Shown here one piece after another: positions 8,953 to 16,985 of a DNA stretch of 64,000 nt. The translations under genes were made by a program, and so were the position numbers. How positions within the stretch are numbered: the first letter of the stretch is position 1; each line of letters begins with the position of its first letter. The stretch is from Conchocele bisecta (lineage: Eukaryota > Mollusca > Bivalvia > Lucinida > Thyasiridae). Below the pieces are notes generated by a model that worked only from the letters and a program-made list of their open reading frames with translations, ran no database searches and was not told the origin of the DNA. The stretch is from positions 219,841,679 through 219,905,678 of the forward strand of contig CM055265.1 of the NCBI GenBank assembly GCA_029237695.1, written 5' to 3'.

Positions 8953-9370
8953 TCAAGTTTGCTGATTATCATATTTGTTCACTCTTTCAATGTATTTTTT
9001 ATGGCCACCACAATCCCGGGATCCACAGCTTCTACATGTTAAGAGAAATCTGTGTGTAGACCTTTTGCTGGGTTTTCCAGGAATCGCAAATGATGGTGTC
9101 GGAGCTCGTCGGAGCTCGTCGGATCTCTTCATCCCAGTCTTCTTGCTGGGGTTGTACACTCGCTCTCTCATCATTACCCCAGTTTTCTGTAGGCTTCGAC
9201 ATAGTGTTCGATGAAACATGTGTTCTGTTGATATCGTTCAGCAAATCATCGAACTTGTTCCAGTTACATACGAAGCTATTCGAGGCTTCTCTTGCTTCAA
9301 ATTTCAAATTATAGTAAGGAAATAAATTCCTAACCACGTACTCATGAAATAAATATATTAAAGTTATCAT
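8953..9370 (-). pseudogene. Polinton small zinc-knuckle protein, frameshifted by a 10-bp repeat
   Basis: The N-terminal frame starts at ATG 9370 (MITLIYLFHEYVVRNLF) and is polar (NWGNDERASVQPQQEDWDEE). The C-terminal frame ends at 8953 with THRFLLTCRSCGSRDCGGH, a Cys/His cluster. The two frames meet in three tandem copies of a 10-bp unit (GTCGGAGCTC, about 9098-9127), so gain or loss of one unit explains the shift. It has the P1 promoter upstream and a perfect histone-type stem-loop downstream. Family unknown. Confidence 0.6.
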
Positions 9371-9450
9371 CCTAGATGTGTAGAGTCAGGGTTGTACTCT
9401 GAACAATGTAATGCTTCTCATAGAATGTAAATTAATGATTTTATGATCGT

Positions 9451-9520
9451 CTTTTATATACACCAGAAGGATTTACCTACTTTTGATAGTTTAGTCATTT
9501 TTTCAGATTTTCGTCCAATC
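9451..9520 (-). promoter_or_regulatory. P1-type promoter block for gene 8953-9370
   Basis: Minus strand: CCAAT is at 9515-9519, then ACTAAACTATCAAAAGTAGG, and TATAAAAG at 9451-9458, followed by ACGATCATAAAATCATTAAT. The same post-TATA sequence follows the block at 16066-16125. Confidence 0.8.
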
Positions 9521-9567
9521 AGAAAGTGTGTTGCAAACACGTTTTTTACAGTTAAGCTTGTTTATTT

Positions 9568-9616
9568 AACAATATTTTATTGAACAACAATATATTTACA
9601 ACATGTAATACATAGT
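9568..9616 (-). terminator. shared AATAAA 3'-end module of the DNA polymerase gene
   Basis: Minus strand: the module runs from TATGTATTACATGTTGTAAA to TTCAATAAAATATTG, with AATAAA at 9576-9581. It begins about 10 bases after the polymerase stop. The inverted copy at 14338-14386 is nearly identical, including the leading TATGTATTACATG. Confidence 0.85.
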
Positions 9617-9626
9617 GTATATTCAA

Positions 9627-12600
9627 TCAAAGTCTCAATGTGTTGTACCCGTATGGTACAGTATTGAAATTGTCAACAATGACACGTTTTGTGTACACAG
9701 ACCTAAATGTCTTGCTTTGACATTCACTCGTTACTGTTCTGTTTGCATGTCTCCTGATTTTACATGCATACACAACTTTCACTTCGGTACTTCGGTCCTC
9801 TGCACATTGAACATACGTGTCAAAGTTAACTACTTGACTTGTGTTGTAATCGAGTGTCAGTCCTTTAACTTTACATTTGGATTTTATTTCCCCAGCTTTT
9901 GTTAGCAACTTGTATGCATAACTCTTTGGTCCTATTCCCCTAAAACTTATTATTTTATTTCCCGGTTCTTCATCAGTCCATTTACCAAGCCTACTATTGA
10001 TAATGGGGGGGGGGTTCCACGAATTCTGTTTGTGTATGAACATACAACTGTCTGTATCGAAATATAAGACACGCTCATTTAACTTTTCCAAAACACTGTA
10101 TAGTTCAAGTCTTGCATATGCTGTTACATATGATCCCACTACAATGTTTGATGTTGCATGGGATTCAATGTGTTCAAGTCTAGTTTCATAGTTAACCAAT
10201 ATGAATGGACATTCATTATCAAATATGTCTACGTGTTTTACCATTATACATGGATTTGAAATCAAATCAAAATATTTTGAAGGATTATTGATGTATTCCG
10301 TTTGTGTCATGATTTCACGTTGTGCCAATTTACCCCATAAACAATTTAACATAATCTTGGCAAATGCTCTACGGCCAGTATTTGTTTGTATGTTTGATGG
10401 ATCAAGACAAATACCTTCAGCTTCTTTATAGTCCTTAACAATTTGTTCTTTGTCTTTTTCTGTTACACACCATCCTGGATAACCACTTGCTTCTTGTTTG
10501 ATTTTAAGAAAATTGTCCACATACCCCGAGAAAAAATCATTAGATTTTTCCGAAAAATGCCATACTTCATACACGTCTAACAACGTATAACCAAAGTCCA
10601 ATGCTTTAAACAATTCTATTGACACCCATGTACCAATCAAAGCTCGTTCTTCAATTGTATGTGTACACTTTGTAGAACTTCCTTCTGCACATGTTCTACA
10701 TAATGGAAACATGAGTTTGTTATTACAATGTGTCGGTAACACTGGATGAAATAGATTGTCCGGAGGAAGAACTTTACATTTTATCAAACCCTCATACTGT
10801 CGGATGTTTTCTATATCAATATTTTCTTTTGTCAAAATAGCGGGGTGTCCTATCGGATATTCTTTGTGTTTACATACAAATGGATATAATGAACAAATAT
10901 CAATATATTTGATTTCATCATCTGAATTTTCTTCAATATCATATTTAATTTTTATAGCATTACAACGTCCACCAAACAATCCTTCCCTAGGTTCAATCGG
11001 ATTACAGTTTGAAAAGAATTGTTCGATCAACTTTTTGTATTCTTTATCAGTTTTCATTTTTAAATCGAACTCATGTTCCCATATAGTGTGAATTTTGTAA
11101 CCACTTACACTGAAATATTCCAATCTTTCAAATGTTTGAGAATATAAATTTTGCATTGATTCTCCATTTACCGGGTTTTTTAGATTACGATTTGGGTAAC
11201 ATTTAGGACAACCATGCCACAGATCACCGAGAAACTCATAGATAGTATTTGATTCTTTGTGAAACCCATCTACAGTATAAGGACCAATTTGGTATTCACC
11301 ACCATTTTTTGCATGTTGGATAACAATATTGTTTTCGTGTGCAATACTTTGCATCCATCGAATACCTTTCATTGAAAATTTGCGTTTAATCGGATCTCTG
11401 CTTGAAATAATTCCGATCTGATTACTTGGCATATATTTGTTACGCCAAACTTTGTTACATGCGTCAGCGATTGTACTGGCTTCTAGAAACGGATCTATAC
11501 CCCCATATTCCATGAATACCTTCCTGAATTCTCCACAACCACGTCTCAAAATATCTACATCCGATCGACAATATTTTTCCATTTCTTGTTTGAAATTGAA
11601 ACAATCGTTGTTTTTCACACGTTCGTTATACCATGATAAAAACTTTTCCCTAGCAGTTATCCCCATTGAATCTGGTTTATAATAAGAGACATCAACGTAT
11701 GGACCAACATAAGCCGCAAATTTATCAGTATTTGCCCAATGTGGAAAATATCCCTTAGCCATTTCTTTCAATTCAAAGGTTTCTGGAAATTTTGCCAATC
11801 CTGAATTTATGAAATTATAGGAATCAATCAATCGTATACCTCCAACTTCCATAACCATGATGTTATTACCGTTCATTATTACCTTCAGTTGTAACATCCC
11901 CTTTTCAATGAGATGATGAAGTATGAACTGACCATCATACGCTTTGAAATTATGGGCAATAGCTGTAGCACCTTTATGTTGTTTTGAAAACAACCAATTA
12001 CAAAATTCTGTCAAAGTATTTTTTCCTTCAAATACTACTTCTCGTCCTTCAGGAAACCGACTATAACATTCACAATTGAATTCTAATGGTTCATTGATAC
12101 ATTCATCACAAGCTCTGTGTGCAATACAATAGTTAGGAATGTGTACACCAGTGTATTGTTGACATTCCAAATCATAAAATATGAAAAACGGTTCATGATC
12201 ATCTTCTTCAGTTTTGCTTTTATACTGCTGAATATGACATTTGTGGTCAAAATTAACAATCTCTTTACAAAATTTACATTTCTTCTTTCCTTTACATGTA
12301 TGATTCTTCTTGGAATCGGCAAACTTCCCTCCACATTTGCCGCAACATTTTATGAGCTGACAAATTGATTTCTTTTGTCGTCCTTCAATTTGTTTGTGAT
12401 TTGCAAAACACGTTCCACTATAAAATTTCCTAAGACAATCTTTACACTTGATACAATCTACCACATGACATTTTGTTTTGGAACGACATGCCTTACAAGA
12501 AGTAGGGCATATATGTGTTTCACGATTTTGGTAACCAACATTACACATCTCACAATAGTAATGACAGCCAAGAAATCCAACAATATTTGTAATACAGTCA

Positions 12601-13442
12601 TAATGATCTTGATTATAGTATACATGTATCACTTTGCTGTATGACTGAATTTCTGGATATTCAAACAACAATTCTGTTTTCACATGTTGTTGATGAATCT
12701 TGATCACATATTCTGGATACATATATTGTTGTATTTTCTTATATTCTTCAATTCCACAAGCTTTTTGTGGTGAAATTCCAACTTCATTCAATAATTTCTC
12801 TGCTTCAATACGTTGTAAAGGTCTTCTGGAATCCCTGATTACATGCCATCGCATATTCCATGTTGAAGAAACTTCTCTATTCGCATGACATTTTCCAACA
12901 ACAATAGCCCGGGCTAAACACATATTGTCTTTAGAATTTTCAATTTTCACAACAGTTTTCTTTTTTTTCGTGAAAACTCGAGAATCAATTTCAGAGGTCA
13001 TCTTCTTTCTTCCAGAACCTGTTGGCATTTTGGTAAACGTTGTTTCGATTGTCATCTCACCATCGTTCAAATTAAAATCCATATTCGATTGTATAACTTT
13101 TTCTATTTCTTGTAACAATATGTTCCCATTCAAATCTTCAACATTCAAGAATGGAATCCCCATCTTTAATGCAGGATGATTTAATACTACCCTGATTTTG
13201 TCGTGTGGATCACCATCAATTCGTTCGATGATTTGATGAATGATATCATCAAATAATACCCCAACGAAATTTTGAGGGTGTTCGTCTACATCAAATTTCA
13301 TGAATGTTGTTTTAAAAACTGATGATTCAGTTCTGAATTTTCTTGATCTTCGACATTTTTCTTGTATAAGATCATAAAATCTTCTAACATCTGGTGACTC
13401 TTCGGTTTCACTCTCGGTGTCCGAGTATGGTACAAGTGGCAT
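9627..13442 (-). CDS. polB: Polinton protein-primed family-B DNA polymerase
   Basis: An intact 1271-residue frame from ATG 13442. It would replicate the linear element by protein priming. Exonuclease motifs: FYDLEC (422-427), NFKAYD (499-503) and YCRSDVD (624-630). Polymerase motifs: A, YIDICSLYP (846-854); B, KIMLNCLWGK (1029-1038), with Trp where Tyr is usual; C, YFDTDS (1127-1132); KxY at about 1173. Residues 710-750 (GGEYQIGPYTVDGF, LWHGCPKCYP) match the endonuclease-like insert seen in Polinton polymerases. Residues 293-402 are a Cys/His-rich region with about eight CxxC pairs. The C-terminus (RSVYTKRVI, PYGY) looks complete. It is divergent from the gene at 13570, with an AATAAA module at the 3' end. 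Its integrity contrasts with the broken neighbours. Confidence 0.97.
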   Translation of the reverse strand: MPLVPYSDTESETEESPDVRRFYDLIQEKCRRSRKFRTESSVFKTTFMKFDVDEHPQNFVGVLFDDIIHQIIERIDGDPHDKIRVVLNHPALKMGIPFLNVEDLNGNILLQEIEKVIQSNMDFNLNDGEMTIETTFTKMPTGSGRKKMTSEIDSRVFTKKKKTVVKIENSKDNMCLARAIVVGKCHANREVSSTWNMRWHVIRDSRRPLQRIEAEKLLNEVGISPQKACGIEEYKKIQQYMYPEYVIKIHQQHVKTELLFEYPEIQSYSKVIHVYYNQDHYDCITNIVGFLGCHYYCEMCNVGYQNRETHICPTSCKACRSKTKCHVVDCIKCKDCLRKFYSGTCFANHKQIEGRQKKSICQLIKCCGKCGGKFADSKKNHTCKGKKKCKFCKEIVNFDHKCHIQQYKSKTEEDDHEPFFIFYDLECQQYTGVHIPNYCIAHRACDECINEPLEFNCECYSRFPEGREVVFEGKNTLTEFCNWLFSKQHKGATAIAHNFKAYDGQFILHHLIEKGMLQLKVIMNGNNIMVMEVGGIRLIDSYNFINSGLAKFPETFELKEMAKGYFPHWANTDKFAAYVGPYVDVSYYKPDSMGITAREKFLSWYNERVKNNDCFNFKQEMEKYCRSDVDILRRGCGEFRKVFMEYGGIDPFLEASTIADACNKVWRNKYMPSNQIGIISSRDPIKRKFSMKGIRWMQSIAHENNIVIQHAKNGGEYQIGPYTVDGFHKESNTIYEFLGDLWHGCPKCYPNRNLKNPVNGESMQNLYSQTFERLEYFSVSGYKIHTIWEHEFDLKMKTDKEYKKLIEQFFSNCNPIEPREGLFGGRCNAIKIKYDIEENSDDEIKYIDICSLYPFVCKHKEYPIGHPAILTKENIDIENIRQYEGLIKCKVLPPDNLFHPVLPTHCNNKLMFPLCRTCAEGSSTKCTHTIEERALIGTWVSIELFKALDFGYTLLDVYEVWHFSEKSNDFFSGYVDNFLKIKQEASGYPGWCVTEKDKEQIVKDYKEAEGICLDPSNIQTNTGRRAFAKIMLNCLWGKLAQREIMTQTEYINNPSKYFDLISNPCIMVKHVDIFDNECPFILVNYETRLEHIESHATSNIVVGSYVTAYARLELYSVLEKLNERVLYFDTDSCMFIHKQNSWNPPPIINSRLGKWTDEEPGNKIISFRGIGPKSYAYKLLTKAGEIKSKCKVKGLTLDYNTSQVVNFDTYVQCAEDRSTEVKVVYACKIRRHANRTVTSECQSKTFRSVYTKRVIVDNFNTVPYGYNTLRL

Positions 13443-13478
13443 GTTGAATTTTATAATAAAGTATTAATCAATTTACAA

Positions 13479-13567
13479 CAGCTTATATACTATCGTTAAA
13501 CCGTGACGTCTATAAAAGAAGCCACAAATTCCATATGGTCATCATTAGTCTACTGAACTCTGAAGCG
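13479..13567 (+). promoter_or_regulatory. P2-type promoter block for gene 13570-14287
   Basis: CTATCGTTAAACCGTGACGT is followed by TATAAAAG (13511-13518) and AAGCCACAAATTCCATATG, then ATTAGTCTACTGAACTCTGA just before the ATG. The same sequence recurs at 15477-15561. TGACGT resembles a CRE/ATF site. Regulation is not proven. Confidence 0.75.
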
Positions 13568-13569
13568 AT

Positions 13570-14287
13570 ATGGACTCTCAAGCGACAGATCGATCTTCCA
13601 TTCAACTACAAAAACACGAGGAACATTTTGCTGACTATTTCGAAAGTATAAAATATTGGCACAAAGGATGCGAAATGAATTTATATGTAAATCCGTTTAC
13701 TCATGAAGTTGAATTCAGCAACATACCGAAAACCTATTCTATAAAACATAATGGGAACTTTGTTGGATCGTTTACATCTTACAATTATTCGGGCGACTCT
13801 GAGTACCTGATTTCTACAGGAAAGAGGTTTACAAAATTCAGCATCGATGAGAAATATGGAGGGGGTGAAATATCACCTAACAGATGTTACATTTGTCAAT
13901 CAACGGAGCATTGGGATAATAAATGTAGCCAGAAGCTACAAGGAAAGTACATGGATGTGTTTGTGAATCCATATTCTCATGAAGTTCAAATTTTATTCTC
14001 CTAGTATTACCCAAGACCTGTGTGTTGGAAAATTCATGTCTTATAACAACGAAGAGAGTCATATGAAGCTGCCAAGAAATGTTATGTATGATGAATGTTT
14101 CATCTGTAAATCGAAATCACATTGGGCTTGTGATTGTGACCAGAAACCCACGCCTAACACAGTGGATGTTAAGCCCATAGAGAAACCAGTGAACAATCGT
14201 AAACGTAAACGCCAAGATGAAGCGAGTGTTCAAATCAAGAAGAGGAAAATTGCGGTTCCAGTCAAGAAGATGAAAATTGACTTTTAG
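13570..14287 (+). pseudogene. Polinton duplicated zinc-knuckle protein with basic tail, frameshifted
   Basis: The first frame (13570-14004) has NLYVNPFTHEVEF and a CxxCx4Hx4C knuckle, CYICQSTEHWDNKC. The second frame (13979-14287) carries the second knuckle, CFICKSKSHWACDC, and a lysine/arginine-rich C-terminus (KRKRQ, KKRKIA) like a nuclear localisation signal. VNPxxHEV and SYN motifs recur before each knuckle, so the protein is an internal tandem duplication. The frame changes at about 13985-14005. It is driven by P2 and ends at the AATAAA module. A nucleic-acid-binding role is likely from the knuckles. Confidence 0.65.
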
Positions 14288-14337
14288 ATTCGGTTGATTT
14301 ATTTATCTTGTTAAATTAATACAATTTTGAATAGACA

Positions 14338-14386
14338 CTATGTATTACATGTTGTAAATATATTGTTGTTCAATAAAATATTGTTA
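14338..14386 (+). terminator. shared AATAAA 3'-end module after gene 13570-14287
   Basis: CTATGTATTACATGTTGTAA to GTTCAATAAAATATTG, with AATAAA at 14372-14377. It is an inverted near-copy of the polymerase 3' end (9568-9616). Confidence 0.85.
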
Positions 14387-14500
14387 AATGAATACAAGTT
14401 GAAATGTATTTTCTAGTTTTGTTATTTATCATTTTTATAATTTATATGGTTAATTCATATGATTTATAAAATGCAAGTGTTTCTTTCTGGAAAATATTGT

Positions 14501-14516
14501 GGTCCAGAAAAGGACC
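14501..14516 (-). terminator. histone-type 3' stem-loop after gene 14530-14730
   Basis: Minus strand: AAAC then GGTCC-TTTTCT-GGACC and ACA. The stem has 5 strong pairs, and the sixth (T-T) is lost. The second position pair differs from the other copies but still pairs (T with A). It lies about 14 bases past the stop. Confidence 0.65.
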
Positions 14517-14529
14517 GTTTGATCTCTGT

Positions 14530-14730
14530 CTAATAGAATTCAGACAGATCAGGATATAAGTTATTCAATGTAACTTTCCAAACAATTTTTTGTTTGGAAG
14601 GCCAATGATAACCACGTCTTGCAAAGAATTGTTGTAATAATTCTTTATTTCTCTCTTTTTCTTCATTAACATCATTTTTCCTGGAGAATACAATGTTTCT
14701 CAAACGGTGGAAGAATTTCTTGATCTGCAT
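14530..14730 (-). CDS. Polinton small basic protein, unknown
   Basis: A 66-residue basic helical protein (MQIKKFFHRLRNIVFSRK, then KERNKELLQQFFARRGY). No family is recognised. Three CCAAT-type boxes lie 80 to 135 bp upstream, and a histone-type stem-loop follows the stop, so it belongs with the other stem-loop genes although its promoter lacks the full P1 block. Confidence 0.5.
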   Translation of the reverse strand: MQIKKFFHRLRNIVFSRKNDVNEEKERNKELLQQFFARRGYHWPSKQKIVWKVTLNNLYPDLSEFY

Positions 14731-14936
14731 TCTGGTATGTAAGAATGAATAGAATGAATACTATACGCTTTAGATTCAGAAATGATTTCAGCTATGATTT
14801 CATTGGCTAAAAATTAGAGGATTTGATTGGTTAAGGATTCTGCCCCTCTCATTGGATGATTTTCAATCCGTTTTTTACAGCCAAGCTTGTGTAAACAAAC
14901 TTTGATTACAAAACGCGTTTTACAACACGCTTTCTG

Positions 14937-15004
14937 ATTGGACGAAAATCTGAAAAATGACTAAACTACCAAAAGTAGGTCAATCCGTTTGATGGGTATA
15001 AAAG
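14937..15004 (+). promoter_or_regulatory. P1-type promoter block for gene 15056-15322
   Basis: ATTGG (14937-14941), ACTAAACTACCAAAAGTAGG, GTCAATCCGTTTGATGGG and TATAAAAG (14997-15004). It is a plus-strand copy of the blocks at 7311 and 9451. Confidence 0.8.
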
Positions 15005-15055
15005 CATGTGTTTTTTTAACACATACTTCACATGTTTCATTGAACACTCAAAGAA

Positions 15056-15322
15056 ATGAATACCGAACGAAGCAATATGATGGGAAGGCGGATCACAGAT
15101 TTGGTTGAAGTCGTAGGGTCGATGCAGAAAGACATAGAAACGCTGCAAATGGTTACGGCTGACCTGTTGAGGAAAATAAAGGAAAAGCCAAAACCTGCTT
15201 ACAAAGAATTTGAAATGGAGGACGGCAAGAGTTTTACGACAGAAGCAAAACCTGACACTACAGGCGTTTTGAGAGTTAAAACTCGAGAATCAAACAACAA
15301 ATGGCGGTCGTCCTACCATTGA
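15056..15322 (+). CDS. Polinton small coiled-coil protein
   Basis: An 88-residue protein. Residues about 10-45 form an amphipathic helix (ITDLVEVVGSMQKDIETLQM), probably a short coiled coil, followed by a polar charged tail. The P1 promoter is upstream. A perfect histone-type stem-loop lies 38 bases after the TGA, within the usual distance for histone mRNAs. Function unknown. Confidence 0.6.
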   Translation: MNTERSNMMGRRITDLVEVVGSMQKDIETLQMVTADLLRKIKEKPKPAYKEFEMEDGKSFTTEAKPDTTGVLRVKTRESNNKWRSSYH

Positions 15323-15360
15323 ATATTAGTTTTGTACAGTTGTACACTCTAAGCAAAAAC

Positions 15361-15376
15361 GGCCCTTTTCAGGGCC
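15361..15376 (+). terminator. histone-type 3' stem-loop after gene 15056-15322
   Basis: CAAAAAC-GGCCCTTTTCAGGGCC-ACCACA: stem, UUUC loop, A-rich 5' flank and ACC 3' flank all fit the animal histone 3' stem-loop consensus. A clear purine-rich downstream element was not seen. Confidence 0.88.
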
Positions 15377-15476
15377 ACCACACATTATTACGAAAATATT
15401 ACTTTGCAATTTATATCCTAATAACTTTGTATATTGTATCATTAGTTGTTAAACATTAAGCATTTTGTAATAGCTT

Positions 15477-15561
15477 CTATACTATCGTTACATCGTGACG
15501 TTTATAAAAGAAGCCACAAATTCCATATGATCATCATTAGTCTACTGAACTCTGAAGCGAA
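15477..15561 (+). promoter_or_regulatory. P2-type promoter block for gene 15596-16037
   Basis: CTATACTATCGTTACATCGT, GACG, TATAAAAG (15503-15510) and CATCATTAGTCTACTGAACT match the block at 13479-13567 over about 85 bp. Confidence 0.75.
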
Positions 15562-15595
15562 AGCATTACATTGTTCAGAGTACAACCCTGCTAAA

Positions 15596-16037
15596 ATGGA
15601 TCAACTAATAAAACATTGTGATCAGCATCCGGAAGTCGAAGAATGTAAATGTTTCGATTTTCTCAAAAATTTGTACTATAGGCATAGTAAACGGAGAATA
15701 CACTATTAATAATGTAAACATTTATAAATCACCCAAATATCAATATTATCCTTTCATAGGGTACATAACAAACAATTCTAGATTTATACCGTTTGGTATT
15801 TGTCCAAAGATAACTGTGATAGAAAAAAATAAAATTTATAGGTTAGTAAGTTCTAGAACATACGGGAAGGATAGTCAGATTTACTTTGACAAGGATCTTA
15901 AACCTTTGCTTCATCTATACAGCCATAAAATTCCTTTTTCGGGGGCTGTCAACATAGAAACTAAAATTATTAAGAGATATCACAGTATCCCTAAATTAAA
16001 TGTGAGAAAAGAGTACTGTAAATGGAATATTGGTTAG
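15596..16037 (+). pseudogene. Polinton hypothetical protein, frameshifted
   Basis: ATG at 15596 starts MDQLIKHCDQHPEVEECKC. The frame closes at 15709, while an overlapping frame continues from about 15670 (VNGEYTINNVNIYKSPKYQY, YPFIGYITNNSRFIPFGI) to TAG 16037. The break lies near an A5 run at about 15663. The product would be about 145 residues. Family unknown. P2 lies directly upstream. No recurrent 3' module is seen after it. Confidence 0.5.
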
Positions 16038-16065
16038 CAGCTATCGTTTTGTAAGACACACTGTG

Positions 16066-16125
16066 ATTGGTCACTTGATTTTTATCAATTTCTAAGTAGG
16101 TCAATCCTTCTGATGGGTATAAAAG
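16066..16125 (+). promoter_or_regulatory. P1-type promoter block for gene 16161-16682
   Basis: ATTGG (16066-16070), AGTAGGTCAATCCTTCTGAT, GGG and TATAAAAG (16118-16125), then ACGATCATAAAATTCATTAA as downstream of the block at 9451. The part between CCAAT and AGTAGG is shortened. Confidence 0.78.
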
Positions 16126-16160
16126 ACGATCATAAAATTCATTAATTTACATTCGATACT

Positions 16161-16682
16161 ATGGCTGACAACCGAAGTTACGATTTTGTCACTCAAGATT
16201 TTGATATATTAGCAGAGACGATGAATGAAATATACCAACCAACCTTCCAGCCGCCACAACAACAACAACAACTACAACAGCAGCCAACTGTTCCTGTATA
16301 CATTCCAATAGAGAAGAAGAAAGAAGATTCTATGATATTGAAAGAACTACAGAAAATGAACAACAATACAGAAAGAATATTGCAGAAACTAGAGAACATC
16401 GCATCACGACATAGTGTTCAACTGGACCGCATGACAGACACATTATCAAAGAAACTAGAGAAACAGTGTGAAAATCGGGACTTGACATTTAACACAAAGC
16501 CATTGAAAGTGCCCATCAAGTTTGAATTGGACAAGAAAACAGTGGCACAGATCAGTCAACATGCAGAAAGGGCCCTGTGTGATACAGTTGACGAAAAAAT
16601 ACATTCACATAAAAGTGGGGTTGGTGCACATCGTAAACACATTCGTTCAGAAAAAGAAAATCATTTCATTCCACGAAAATAA
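16161..16682 (+). CDS. Polinton Gln-rich coiled-coil protein
   Basis: A 173-residue protein. A glutamine-rich stretch at about residues 33-46 is followed by a long helical region (MILKELQKMNNNTERILQKL, about residues 58-110) typical of a coiled coil. The tail is polar and basic. It has the P1 promoter and a histone-type stem-loop 193 bases after the stop. No homologous family is recognised. Confidence 0.6.
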   Translation: MADNRSYDFVTQDFDILAETMNEIYQPTFQPPQQQQQLQQQPTVPVYIPIEKKKEDSMILKELQKMNNNTERILQKLENIASRHSVQLDRMTDTLSKKLEKQCENRDLTFNTKPLKVPIKFELDKKTVAQISQHAERALCDTVDEKIHSHKSGVGAHRKHIRSEKENHFIPRK

Positions 16683-16683
16683 A

Positions 16684-16860
16684 AAAATAAAAGTACCAGT
16701 ACTCGTGCAAAAAGAAAAAAAAATTGTAAAAAAAAAATTGTAAAAAAAACAATTGTAAAAAAAAAATAAAAACATATTGTACCAGTACTCGTGTCTTTTT
16801 TATTTTTAAAATTGTACCAGTACTCGTGTCTTTTTTAAAAATAAAAATAACAGTACTCGC
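16684..16860. repeat. A-rich tract with four GTACCAGTACTCGTG-like units
   Basis: The unit TACCAGTACTCGTG occurs at about 16692, 16779 and 16813, with a truncated AGTACTCGCACC at about 16851, separated by poly-A/poly-T runs. It fills the 3' untranslated region between the stop of 16161-16682 and its stem-loop. Confidence 0.7.
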
Positions 16861-16874
16861 ACCTTTACCCAAAC

Positions 16875-16890
16875 GGCCCTTTTTAGGGCC
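16875..16890 (+). terminator. histone-type 3' stem-loop after gene 16161-16682
   Basis: CCCAAAC-GGCCCTTTTTAGGGCC-ATCCCA: perfect 6-bp stem with a UUUU loop. The CCAAA-type 5' flank fits histone genes. Confidence 0.82.
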
Positions 16891-16985
16891 ATCCCAAACT
16901 ATTCGAACAAAATTCCTTTTCAAATAAAACATTGCTATACACATGATAGTATATCATTATACATCTGGACCTTGTACTGTAAACA

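Noticed and set aside
9997..13179. Plus-strand frames inside the polymerase region
   Set aside because: Shadows of the polymerase gene, Ser/Phe/Ile-rich and without domains.
7024..16890. Nearby real histone genes explaining the stem-loops
   Set aside because: No histone-fold protein is encoded in the Polinton; each stem-loop follows an unrelated small gene.
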